From: Thermoplasmata archaeon
GTDB taxonomy: Archaea; Thermoplasmatota; Thermoplasmata; Thermoplasmatales; Thermoplasmataceae
DNA length: 11,041 nucleotides
Assembly (NCBI GenBank): GCA_021846695.1
Contig: JAJZWN010000042.1
Location: 1 to 11,041 of the forward strand
Direction: 5' to 3'
Shown here: positions 1-5,549 of the stretch, piece by piece
How positions within the stretch are numbered: position 1 is the first letter of the stretch
Layout of the letters: each line of letters starts with the position of its first letter
Notes under the pieces: model-generated
Told to the model about the DNA's origin: nothing
Seen by the model: the letters and a program-made list of their open reading frames with translations, nothing else
Database searches by the model: none
Program-made: the position numbers and the translations under genes

Positions 1-198
1 CCGACTAACAATCTTGCAGAACAGGCAATAAGGGAACATGTTGTAATAAGGAAAATCATAGGAACATTCCGGTCGGAAAACGGATCACAGAATTACCAGT
101 ATATCTCATCACTGCTTGCAACATGGAACCTGAAAGGAAAGAGTATGTTTGTTGAGATGGATAAAATATTGAGAAAAGAGTTGTGTGGATTCGGGTAG
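1..198 (+). pseudogene. IS66-type transposase, C-terminal end (cut by window edge)
   Basis: Frame 1 is open from the first base to TAG at 196-198 and gives 65 residues. It begins PTNNLAEQAIREHVVIRK and continues with a GTFRSENGS segment and a SLLATW segment. The TNN-x-AE-x-AIR motif holds the last acidic residue of the DDE catalytic triad in IS66-type (TnpC) transposases, and the following RK...G(T/W)FRSE...G pattern is also typical of that family. The enzyme would cut and join the IS ends. Only the C-terminus is visible, so whether the full copy is intact cannot be told. No partner tnpA/tnpB genes or convincing right-hand terminal repeat are visible after the stop. Confidence 0.8.
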
Positions 199-571
199 CT
201 ATACAAATACGTTAATTTTTTAGGAAACTCTCTCTTGAAACCAAAAACATAAAATATTGACTCTTTATGGTGTTACATGCGTCTACTGAAATATCATTTC
301 CTGTCCCAGCGAATTATCATTTACAATCTGGATGACTTCTAAAAAGGTCATGCCACAACCTCGATGACGAATCCAAACTGATCGATGTGCACATTTCCTC
401 CGGAAATAATATAGATCTTCTATATTACAGGAATCCAATGTGTCCGCAATGCATGTTACATAATATTGTGAGGAACGGTACATTCATCGGGTCATTGAAT
501 AATGTACCTGCGAGGAATAGGGAACAAAGCTGGAATAATAAGATATTTGAAAAAATTAAATGGGTGAAAAA
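199..571. other. Gene-poor stretch after the transposase; possible decayed zinc-finger ORF
   Basis: No convincing gene lies here. A plus-strand frame open from 336 to TAG at 588-590 (GTG at 387) contains YRNPMCPQCMLHNIVRNG, where CPxC followed by VxNGT resembles the N-terminal zinc finger of some transposases. The second Cys pair is missing, the frame has no ribosome-binding site, and its end overlaps the better-supported gene at 572. A minus-strand frame at 283-483 also contains Cys/His pairs but has no recognisable domain. Most likely this is IS-derived or IS-flanking relic DNA. Confidence 0.3.
562..567 (+). promoter_or_regulatory. Shine-Dalgarno site for the 55-aa gene
   Basis: GGGTGA lies 4 nt before the ATG at 572. 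It matches the GGTGA core complementary to the archaeal 16S rRNA 3' end. It fixes the start of the small gene and implies a leadered or polycistronic mRNA, unlike the leaderless first genes elsewhere in the window. Confidence 0.5.
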
Positions 572-739
572 ATGGATAAAAAAGAGATAGAATTTGAGTT
601 CGAGAGAGCAACAAAGAACACGTATAGATTCCAGGAGAAAGCGTCCGGGAATCCGGCAATTGGAACATTATACGTTCAGAAATCGGTATTCGGAGACAAG
701 GAACCCAAGAAAGTGAAGGTTACAGTGGAGTGGGAGTAA
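572..739 (+). CDS. Small conserved-looking protein, 55 aa, function unknown
   Basis: The ATG at 572 follows a Shine-Dalgarno site and the frame ends at TAA 737-739. The product is 55 residues and strongly charged. It starts MDKKEIEFEFERATKNTYRF and ends in a KKVKVTVEWE strand. The alternating E-x-E-F-E-x and V-x-V-T-V-E-W-E patterns suggest a small all-beta fold, with a central IGTLYVQKS segment. From memory, the pattern (EFE-x-x-TKNT-x-R-F ... GTLYVQKS-x-F ... K-V-T-V-E) resembles short uncharacterised proteins found in many archaea and bacteria; I cannot give a family name or function. It sits between an IS66-type transposase end and the MITE-like insertion. There are no transmembrane segments, signal peptide or cysteines. 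Confidence 0.65.
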   Translation: MDKKEIEFEFERATKNTYRFQEKASGNPAIGTLYVQKSVFGDKEPKKVKVTVEWE

Positions 740-805
740 GGGGAATTCCTAGGGGATAAATAAACGGAATATACAACACCACTAATATATTCTGGAATAA
801 TTAAT

Positions 806-813
806 GAAATAGG
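806..813 (+). repeat. 8-bp target-site duplication, left copy
   Basis: GAAATAGG immediately precedes the left end of the MITE-like element and is repeated exactly at 1007-1014 after its right end. Confidence 0.8.
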
Positions 814-1006
814 GTATGGCGATTATATACCGTTGGACGAATATTTATTTTATATGTAATTTCTTACTGAAAAGACGGGATAATACAACATTTATGATGT
901 ATGTGCAAACTTTGCACACACGTATGTTTGGGTCAAAAATAGCATATTTGAACTAATAAAAATGATAAGAAATTATTATTTACCTGACGGGATATAATCG
1001 CCATAG
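814..1006. mobile_element. MITE-like 193-bp palindromic insertion with terminal inverted repeats
   Basis: The left end (814-833) reads GTATGGCGATTATATACCGT. The reverse complement of the right end (1006-987) reads CTATGGCGATTATATCCCGT, an 18 of 20 match. Perfect 8-bp duplications flank it. An inner inverted repeat (TAATTTCTTA 857-866, TAAGAAATTA 966-975) and a central 17-bp palindrome (902-918) mean much of the element can fold back on itself; the outer repeats and the central palindrome share the same centre, base 910. A 9-bp direct repeat GACGGGATA occurs at 874-882 and 986-994. It has no coding capacity, so it must be moved by a transposase supplied in trans. The 8-bp duplication is the size made by IS66-family elements, and the window begins with an IS66-type transposase end, but the link is only a hypothesis. 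The near-perfect duplication and ends suggest a fairly recent insertion. Confidence 0.8.
902..918. repeat. Central palindrome of the MITE-like element
   Basis: TGTGCAAA-C-TTTGCACA has perfect 8-bp arms around base 910, which is exactly the midpoint of the terminal inverted repeats. Pairing continues at 899-900 with 920-921 after one mismatch. It would form the tip of a long hairpin. No T-run follows it, so it is not an obvious terminator. Confidence 0.75.
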
Positions 1007-1014
1007 GAAATAGG
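1007..1014 (+). repeat. 8-bp target-site duplication, right copy
   Basis: GAAATAGG is identical to 806-813. The flanking bases differ on both sides, so the duplication is exactly 8 bp. Confidence 0.8.
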
Positions 1015-1229
1015 CAAACATCAATATTCCAGAAATGTGACATGGCTGAGGGAATACTTTGGAAGTGGCGACTATGTGGCAAGGTTCTTAATCGACAACA
1101 GGACATATTTTATTATAGAGATGAAATGATCGCGTTGAAACGTCGGGATTCTGTAAATGACTTCTCCACAACAGGATGCTCATGAACATTTAGGCTAATT
1201 ATGTCCCAGAGTGGATAATTTGGATATTG

Positions 1230-2600
1230 TTAAATTGATATATCCTCAAGTATCTGTCCAGGTTTTATATTTCTTAAAGCTAAAGCAGATAGTTGACCCA
1301 TTGAGATGATTACAGCAAGCACTATCCATATCAGCTCCGGAGAATGCACAAATAGGATGACTAATCCAGTATAGATAAGTGATCCGGCAAAATTTGAGAA
1401 ATTAAACCAACCGGTAAGAAATCCCATTACCGTACCCCTGACCCTAGTAGGGAAACTTTCGGCCCAATAAGCATATCCAACCCCTGACCAAGTGCCATTT
1501 GTCACTTGATAAATAAAGAAATATATGATGGAGGCCAATAACATATCATGCACGTTTAATATGAATAAAAGTGCAAGTACGGGTGTTATTATTGCCGTAA
1601 TTACAAGCACATTTTTTCGCCCATATTTCTCTCCAAAGTATCCACCCAATGGATAAAAGAAAAATCCTACCCCACCAGATATAAGCAGGAGGGTTGCAAC
1701 GTAGCTGGCGCTCCATCCATAAAATTCGTAGAGATATGCTGCTATAAAAACATTTGGAAGCATCCAGGATGATGCATAAAAAAACCAGGTTATCATAACT
1801 TTTATCAACTGAGTCCTCACATAACCTCTGGTAGCAAAAATTTGCTTAAACGTGATTTGTCCGGCCTGATTTAAGTCGTTCTTAAATTCTTCTATACCCT
1901 CTATCTGACCTGCCGGTACTCCTTTTTTAATAAGATCCTTTATTTTTTTGAGGTTTTCATATCGCATGGGGTCCTTTATCCAGAATCTCCCAATAATTAC
2001 TGCAATAAGTGGCACTGCTCCGATTGCAAAAACTACCGGCCATCCAAAATGAATTGTTGCAAGGTATACTCCGGAGGCCAGAAAAACACCTAGTGGCCAC
2101 CCGCCCTGAACCCATGAATAAAGCCAGCCTCTGGATTTTGGTCCAAGAGATTCATTTACTATTGTGATTGAAACACCAAGTTCAGAAAGTCCAAATGATG
2201 ATGCTATAGCTCTGATAATAACAAGCTCTAAAAATGTGGTAACAACAGCAGTTAATGCGGTAAATATAGCTGAAATGGCAAGAACGACCATCCACATTAT
2301 TTTTCTTCCACGTGAATCCATCCAGTATCCAACAGCTATTGGTACAAATATGGCAACTAGACTTATTACTGTCCCAGTTTCTCCTACCTGAGCATCTGTT
2401 AAGTGAAGGGCACTGGAAACTGCTGGAAAGGCAACAGTGAGAAGGTTAAAATTATATGATGCCAGAGCCCATCCGGCAAGAGCTATAACGAATAAGTATA
2501 TGCCATATTTTTTACCTCTTACACCCCAGACTTCTGACTCTTTGTTCTTTAATTCCTTATATTCGCCACTAAATTTCAAATTATCATTTCTTTCTGTCAT
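1230..2600 (-). CDS. MFS transporter, metabolite:H+ symporter type (operon gene 3)
   Basis: The protein has 456 residues with about 12 hydrophobic segments. The loop between segments 2 and 3 carries the MFS signature GYWMDSRGRK (residues 91-100). R130 lies in segment 4, and NESLGPKSRG (149-158) follows. The second half repeats the pattern with GYFGEKYGRK and AESFPTRVRG, which are typical of sugar or organic-acid:proton symporters. A charged cytoplasmic loop lies around residues 205-250. It would sit in the cytoplasmic membrane and move a small, probably acidic, organic solute. The start ATG lies 3 nt after the stop of the cyclase gene, with GAGGTGA just upstream spanning that stop, so the genes are translationally linked. 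The operon context suggests it carries the substrate or product of the KARI-like and cyclase enzymes. The direction of transport and the substrate cannot be read from the sequence. Confidence 0.88.
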   Translation of the reverse strand: MTERNDNLKFSGEYKELKNKESEVWGVRGKKYGIYLFVIALAGWALASYNFNLLTVAFPAVSSALHLTDAQVGETGTVISLVAIFVPIAVGYWMDSRGRKIMWMVVLAISAIFTALTAVVTTFLELVIIRAIASSFGLSELGVSITIVNESLGPKSRGWLYSWVQGGWPLGVFLASGVYLATIHFGWPVVFAIGAVPLIAVIIGRFWIKDPMRYENLKKIKDLIKKGVPAGQIEGIEEFKNDLNQAGQITFKQIFATRGYVRTQLIKVMITWFFYASSWMLPNVFIAAYLYEFYGWSASYVATLLLISGGVGFFFYPLGGYFGEKYGRKNVLVITAIITPVLALLFILNVHDMLLASIIYFFIYQVTNGTWSGVGYAYWAESFPTRVRGTVMGFLTGWFNFSNFAGSLIYTGLVILFVHSPELIWIVLAVIISMGQLSALALRNIKPGQILEDISI

Positions 2601-2603
2601 TCT

Positions 2604-3320
2604 TCACCTCTTAAAAGCGTATATTCTTACAGGAGAACCATCAGACTCAATAATATTCAGAGGAGAAATAATGAAAAAAGCTCTTGAGCATTTTTCCTCC
2701 TCAAGTACCTTATCCAGATTGGCAACCTCTTCAGCTATTATAGCGTCAGAGCCCAATATTGTTGTATGCACATTTTTTGCTGAATCTGTTATGGCTGTGT
2801 GAACAGCATTATCTGATGACCATCCACCAATGCTTAACCCGTCTGTACCTACAACTTTCATTTTTTTATGTGCCAAATACTCAGCTCCGCTGCAGTCCAG
2901 ATAGGGCCATAAATAGAGGTATTCTACACTGTTTGATCTTTTCCTGGACCAACCTGTATAAAGAAAAATCATATCATTTTCAATTAAACAATTATCAAAT
3001 TTTTTTAAATCTGCTGCTCCTATTGGTTCACCAGCTTTCTTAAATGAAAGATCCAAAACCACACCATTTCCGATAAAATTACTTAAAGGATACTTATCAA
3101 GTGTCTTACCCCCATCAATCATATGTGCAGCCGCATCTATATGAGTACCGTGATGGGTATTTAAATAAATATCTTTAACTGCATAGCCATCAACATTCAT
3201 AATTCTTAAATCTTTTATAAGAAACTGTGAGTGACCTGGCCATCCCGGCATTCGGTGATAGAGTGAATGGCTCAAATCAAATATTCTGTATTTTTTTAAA
3301 TTAGATAAATCTGAATCCAT
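2604..3320 (-). CDS. Cyclase-family metal-dependent hydrolase (kynurenine formamidase/isatin hydrolase-like; operon gene 2)
   Basis: The protein has 238 residues, usual for the family. It opens with FDLSHSLYHRMPGWPGH (residues 14-30), the family's D-L-(T/S)-x-x-(L/I)...P-x-(W/F)PG beginning. HHGTHIDAAAH (56-66) is the metal-binding HxGTHxDxPxH signature with Ala in place of Pro. The C-terminus has EEVANLDKV and then SPLNIIESDGSPVR, matching the conserved N-L-(D/E)...PL...DGSPVR end. Known members hydrolyse formamides, cyclic imides or lactams, and related C-N or ester bonds, using Mn or Zn in the cytoplasm. The substrate here is unknown; the neighbours do not include tryptophan-catabolic genes, so calling it KynB would be unsafe. 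The ATG lies 2 nt after the stop of the KARI-like gene, with a strong GGGAGGT site 7 nt upstream inside that gene's end. Confidence 0.88.
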   Translation of the reverse strand: MDSDLSNLKKYRIFDLSHSLYHRMPGWPGHSQFLIKDLRIMNVDGYAVKDIYLNTHHGTHIDAAAHMIDGGKTLDKYPLSNFIGNGVVLDLSFKKAGEPIGAADLKKFDNCLIENDMIFLYTGWSRKRSNSVEYLYLWPYLDCSGAEYLAHKKMKVVGTDGLSIGGWSSDNAVHTAITDSAKNVHTTILGSDAIIAEEVANLDKVLEEEKCSRAFFIISPLNIIESDGSPVRIYAFKR

Positions 3321-3322
3321 GA

Positions 3323-4330
3323 TTATAACCTCCCAAGAATTTTATATAATTCACGTTCATCTTTCTCCATGGGGTGCTTTCTGGCTAATTCATGCAACTT
3401 ATTATAAACCAAATATCCGTAATTTTCCTCCTCTGTCCATTCCCTTGCAAATTTTCCATTTAGTATATCCATAGCCTCCTTTTTTATTAAGCCCTTAATT
3501 TCATCCATAACATATTCAGGACCCCTTGTAAGCTGACCGTACTGACTTGTTCTTGAATGTGTTTTAAGCTGCTCAAATAAGCCCTGATCCTTCATTGCTG
3601 CTGCAATCTCTGCAAGTTCTCCGGAACCATAAAGTTCAAGTATTACTGATGCTGGTGATGCACCAAGTTCAGTGGCAACCTCATAATACGCCCTGAAAAG
3701 ATATAGCATAGCACCAACCCAGCTATGTTCAGAAAGTAAGTCAACGAGGGTTTCCTCCATAAATGATGACATAACTGCACATCCACCTGACCTAAAAACC
3801 CCAAGCATATTGCAAATTGTCATCAGAATATTGTTCCCCTTTTTTTCTGGATCATTGCCGATCCCAACAAGGACTGGGAAGCCCATATTTTTTAAATAAA
3901 CATCTCTTACACCCCATCCTATCATACGGGGAGCAATCATCAATACTGTAATATCCTGCCTGACACTAATAAGACCATAATAATAATTATAACCAGAAGC
4001 GAAAACCAGAACCGCTCCCTTCCTTAGATTTGGACCAATTTCCTTATCATATATTGACTTCTGGATTTCATCCGGTATGAGAAGAAATACTATATCTCCA
4101 TATTTAGCTGCATCTACAATATTAAAAACCTTAAAACCATCCTTCCTCGCTTCTTCAGCATATGAATCATTATTATTGCCTATTATAACGTGAAGCCCAG
4201 AGTCTTTCAAATTCAAGGCCTGGGACCTCCCCTGATTGCCATAGCCAATAATGCATATTGTCTTATTTTTTATCTCATTTTCATATTCATTTTCTTGATA
4301 ATTCACAATTACATTCTTCAGGGAAGTCAT
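3323..4330 (-). CDS. Ketol-acid reductoisomerase-like protein with altered active site (operon gene 1)
   Basis: The protein has 335 residues, the length of short (class I) IlvC. The N-terminal Rossmann fold carries GYGNQGRSQALNLKDSG (29-45), then LLIPDE (83-88). The C-terminal knotted domain has MEETLVDLLSEH (191-202), an LEL...GELAEI segment (231-242) and SRTSQYG (259-265). The metal-ligand positions appear retained: D197, E201, E232, probably E238, and substrate-contacting S259. Two positions conserved in true KARI differ. The His of the FxHGxN motif is Ser112 (VFASGYN), and the Lys of APKGPG is Arg135 (APRMIG), with GPG also lost. It probably still binds NAD(P)H and Mg2+, but may act only as a 2-keto-acid reductase or use another substrate; this is inference. 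It leads the operon, its mRNA is probably leaderless, and it is divergent from the HTH-10 regulator. Confidence 0.82.
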   Translation of the reverse strand: MTSLKNVIVNYQENEYENEIKNKTICIIGYGNQGRSQALNLKDSGLHVIIGNNNDSYAEEARKDGFKVFNIVDAAKYGDIVFLLIPDEIQKSIYDKEIGPNLRKGAVLVFASGYNYYYGLISVRQDITVLMIAPRMIGWGVRDVYLKNMGFPVLVGIGNDPEKKGNNILMTICNMLGVFRSGGCAVMSSFMEETLVDLLSEHSWVGAMLYLFRAYYEVATELGASPASVILELYGSGELAEIAAAMKDQGLFEQLKTHSRTSQYGQLTRGPEYVMDEIKGLIKKEAMDILNGKFAREWTEEENYGYLVYNKLHELARKHPMEKDERELYKILGRL

Positions 4331-4350
4331 ATAAAAGCAAACTTTAAACC

Positions 4351-4366
4351 CTATAAAAATATTTTT
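4351..4366 (-). promoter_or_regulatory. TATA box of the KARI-like operon
   Basis: On the minus strand this reads AAAAATATTTTTATAG, centred about 27 nt before the ATG at 4330. That spacing places transcription start at or next to the start codon, giving a leaderless mRNA. No Shine-Dalgarno site precedes this ATG, which agrees. Confidence 0.55.
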
Positions 4367-4386
4367 GTGAACGTGTTTACTATAAA

Positions 4387-4396
4387 GTATATATAC
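4387..4396. promoter_or_regulatory. GTATATATAC palindrome in the divergent spacer
   Basis: A 10-bp perfect palindrome that shares its TATATAC core with the two direct repeats closer to the regulator. It lies upstream of the operon's TATA box, where an activator would bind. AT-rich sequence makes chance palindromes likely, so support is modest. Confidence 0.3.
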
Positions 4397-4415
4397 ATAT
4401 GACCAAAATTTTAGT

Positions 4416-4433
4416 TAAATTAATATTAATTTA
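4416..4433. promoter_or_regulatory. 18-bp perfect palindrome, candidate operator
   Basis: TAAATTAATATTAATTTA is a perfect 18-bp inverted repeat between the divergent KARI-like operon and HTH-10 gene. It is a candidate site for a dimeric regulator, most simply the adjacent HTH-10 protein. It is composed only of A and T, so its strength as evidence is limited. Confidence 0.4.
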
Positions 4434-4460
4434 TATACTATTTTATAAGCTTATATACTA
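4431..4460 (+). promoter_or_regulatory. Two TTATATACTA direct repeats, 20 bp apart, overlapping the regulator's TATA box
   Basis: TTATATACTA occurs at 4431-4440 and again at 4451-4460, a period of exactly 20 bp (about two helical turns). The following bases are also similar (TTTTAT and GTTTAT). The second copy is centred about 25 nt before the ATG at 4480 and so serves as the TATA box of a leaderless mRNA. The first may be an operator or a duplicated promoter. The arrangement would allow autoregulation by the HTH-10 protein. Confidence 0.45.
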
Positions 4461-4479
4461 GTTTATGGTTATGTAAGTT

Positions 4480-5211
4480 ATGTACTTCAGATTGATTTTA
4501 AAACACACAGGATGCTGGAGTAATCTATTAGAAAAATACAGTGGTGTTTATGGTGAACTAATATCACAGAAAATTAAGAAGAATAAATACATAGAAGCCC
4601 ATGTGATTTTCAAAAAAATAGAAGATGATTATCGGGGGAATCAGAAGAATAAGATTAAAACATTTAATGAATTTTTTAACAATTTAAAAAATCAACCAGA
4701 CATAATTAGTTTTGAAAAAGTGGAAAGCATGAAAGCTGGTAATGTTTATTTAATAAAACTACTGGCAAAGAGAAAAAATTCCATAAGCGAATTAATTGAG
4801 CAACACAATCCCCCATATTTTAGGGAAACATTTTATCAGGGTTTAGAAATATGGTATGTCTTTTCATGGTTTGAGGATACCAGAAAGATAATCGAGGATA
4901 TTGAAAAGAAGAGTAGGATTATAAGATTTGATAAGCTAGAATATAACGAATTTGAGACGGTTATTACAAAAATAGATGCCTCACAGAATTTAAGGCTCTT
5001 AAATGAGATATACAGTTCAGGATATTATTCTCTAAAAAAAGCTTCCAGCCTTGGTGAACTGGCGAAAAATTATAATATAAGCAAATCAAATTTATCCAGA
5101 AAATTAAAATCAATTGAAATTAATGCTGTCAGTTATTACCTAAAATCCCACATGCCTACGCACAGCCTCGATAACTATATTCTAGAACGCAGGGAAAGGA
5201 ATGAAAACTGA
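4480..5211 (+). CDS. HTH-10 (Bat-like) archaeal transcriptional regulator
   Basis: The protein has 243 residues. The N-terminal part opens with FRLILKHTGCWSNLLEKYS (3-21), the H-x-GCW(S/T) start seen in archaeal regulators of this class, and forms an alpha/beta sensor-like region to about residue 150. The C-terminal HTH-10 domain (about 168-222) has NEIYSSGYYSLKKASSLGEL, then AKNYNISKSNLSRKL, with S201-K210 as the likely recognition helix. This matches the family's EAYxxGYYDxPRxxxLxELAxxLGISKSTLSxxLR pattern. It would bind DNA in the divergent spacer and control the KARI-like/cyclase/MFS operon, perhaps sensing the transported compound; this is inferred from position. The ATG at 4480 is chosen because the TATA repeat lies about 25 nt upstream and no Shine-Dalgarno site is present. 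Confidence 0.85.
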   Translation: MYFRLILKHTGCWSNLLEKYSGVYGELISQKIKKNKYIEAHVIFKKIEDDYRGNQKNKIKTFNEFFNNLKNQPDIISFEKVESMKAGNVYLIKLLAKRKNSISELIEQHNPPYFRETFYQGLEIWYVFSWFEDTRKIIEDIEKKSRIIRFDKLEYNEFETVITKIDASQNLRLLNEIYSSGYYSLKKASSLGELAKNYNISKSNLSRKLKSIEINAVSYYLKSHMPTHSLDNYILERRERNEN

Positions 5212-5446
5212 AATTTCTTCCATCTATAGTTTACAACAACCCTAATTTTTTATATGGACATCTCCTTGCATAATCCTATTTTTACTAGTTTTCTCGTATT
5301 GTCTAGTATGTATTACCCTATATTTGAATTGCGTTAATGTCATTCCATATTATTAGTGATGTTTCTCTGTCAACAGTACAGAAGGAAATCATGGATGTAG
5401 TGGTCAAAATGACCTAAAAGTTTGGTAATTAACATTTAGTTTTCAC

Positions 5447-5468
5447 AATAGTGTTATTATCCACTATT
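5447..5468. promoter_or_regulatory. Inverted repeat upstream of the first GRRxP transporter
   Basis: AATAGTG and CACTATT flank an 8-base spacer. The position, upstream of the TATA box at 5514-5526, would suit an activator or repressor site. Short arms make chance occurrence possible. Confidence 0.25.
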
Positions 5469-5513
5469 CTACACTCTTACATTTCTGTAGAACATACAGG
5501 GTTTAGCCTAAAC

Positions 5514-5526
5514 ATATATTTATTAA
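5514..5526 (+). promoter_or_regulatory. TATA box for the first GRRxP transporter
   Basis: ATATATTTATTAA is centred about 29 nt before the GTG at 5550, or 32 nt before GTG 5553. This is consistent with a leaderless mRNA and with the GTG start rather than the internal ATG at 5589. Confidence 0.5.
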
Positions 5527-5549
5527 TTCCAGTGCAATAGTTTCTCAAA

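Larger units (their letters stand above)
764..1129 (+). pseudogene. Reading frame interrupted by the MITE-like element
   Basis: Taking 764-813 and joining it to 1015-1129, that is removing the element and one 8-bp duplication copy, gives 54 uninterrupted codons ending at TGA 1127-1129. The downstream half contains NVTWLREYFGSGDYVARFL and ends in YFIIEMK. In place, the left half runs into the element and stops at TAA 857-859. The right half is preceded by TAG at 1004-1006. The duplication plus element is 201 bp, a multiple of three, so the frame is kept but closed by stops. No ATG begins the joined frame: it opens just after TAA 761-763, and GTG 1037 is the only common alternative start. It may therefore be the C-terminus of an already decayed gene. 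I do not recognise the family. Confidence 0.45.
5212..5549. other. 338-bp intergenic region with promoter and small inverted repeats
   Basis: No convincing gene is present. A T6 run at 5246-5251 just after the regulator may aid transcription termination. GGTCA-AAA-TGACC (5402-5414) is a 5-3-5 inverted repeat. AATAGTG (5447-5453) and CACTATT (5462-5468) form a 7-8-7 inverted repeat about 50 bp before the transporter's TATA box. A 26-codon frame (5337-5417) ends inside the first repeat but has no recognisable domain. Confidence 0.4.

Noticed and set aside
302..324. Possible right end of the IS66-type element (reverse complement starts GTAAATGATAATTCGC)
   Set aside because: It begins with GTAA as many IS66 ends do, but the left end is outside the window, so no inverted repeat or target duplication can be confirmed.
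283..483. Minus-strand 66-codon frame with Cys/His residues
   Set aside because: No promoter, Shine-Dalgarno site or recognisable domain; it lies in relic-like DNA and overlaps a plus-strand frame equally lacking in support.
742..749. GGAATTCC palindrome just after the 55-aa gene, considered as a terminator
   Set aside because: Only 8 bp with no loop and no T-run; chance occurrence is likely.
2437..2802. 121-codon plus-strand frame across the transporter/cyclase junction
   Set aside because: It is antisense to two well-supported genes and its translation has no domain; it is a shadow frame.
2604..3320. Naming the cyclase-family gene kynB
   Set aside because: The HxGTHxDxxxH motif is shared by many hydrolases, and no tryptophan-degradation genes are in the neighbourhood.
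3323..4330. Naming the KARI-like gene ilvC
   Set aside because: The fold and metal ligands match, but the conserved His and Lys are changed and no ilvB/ilvD/leu genes are nearby, so the biosynthetic symbol would be misleading.
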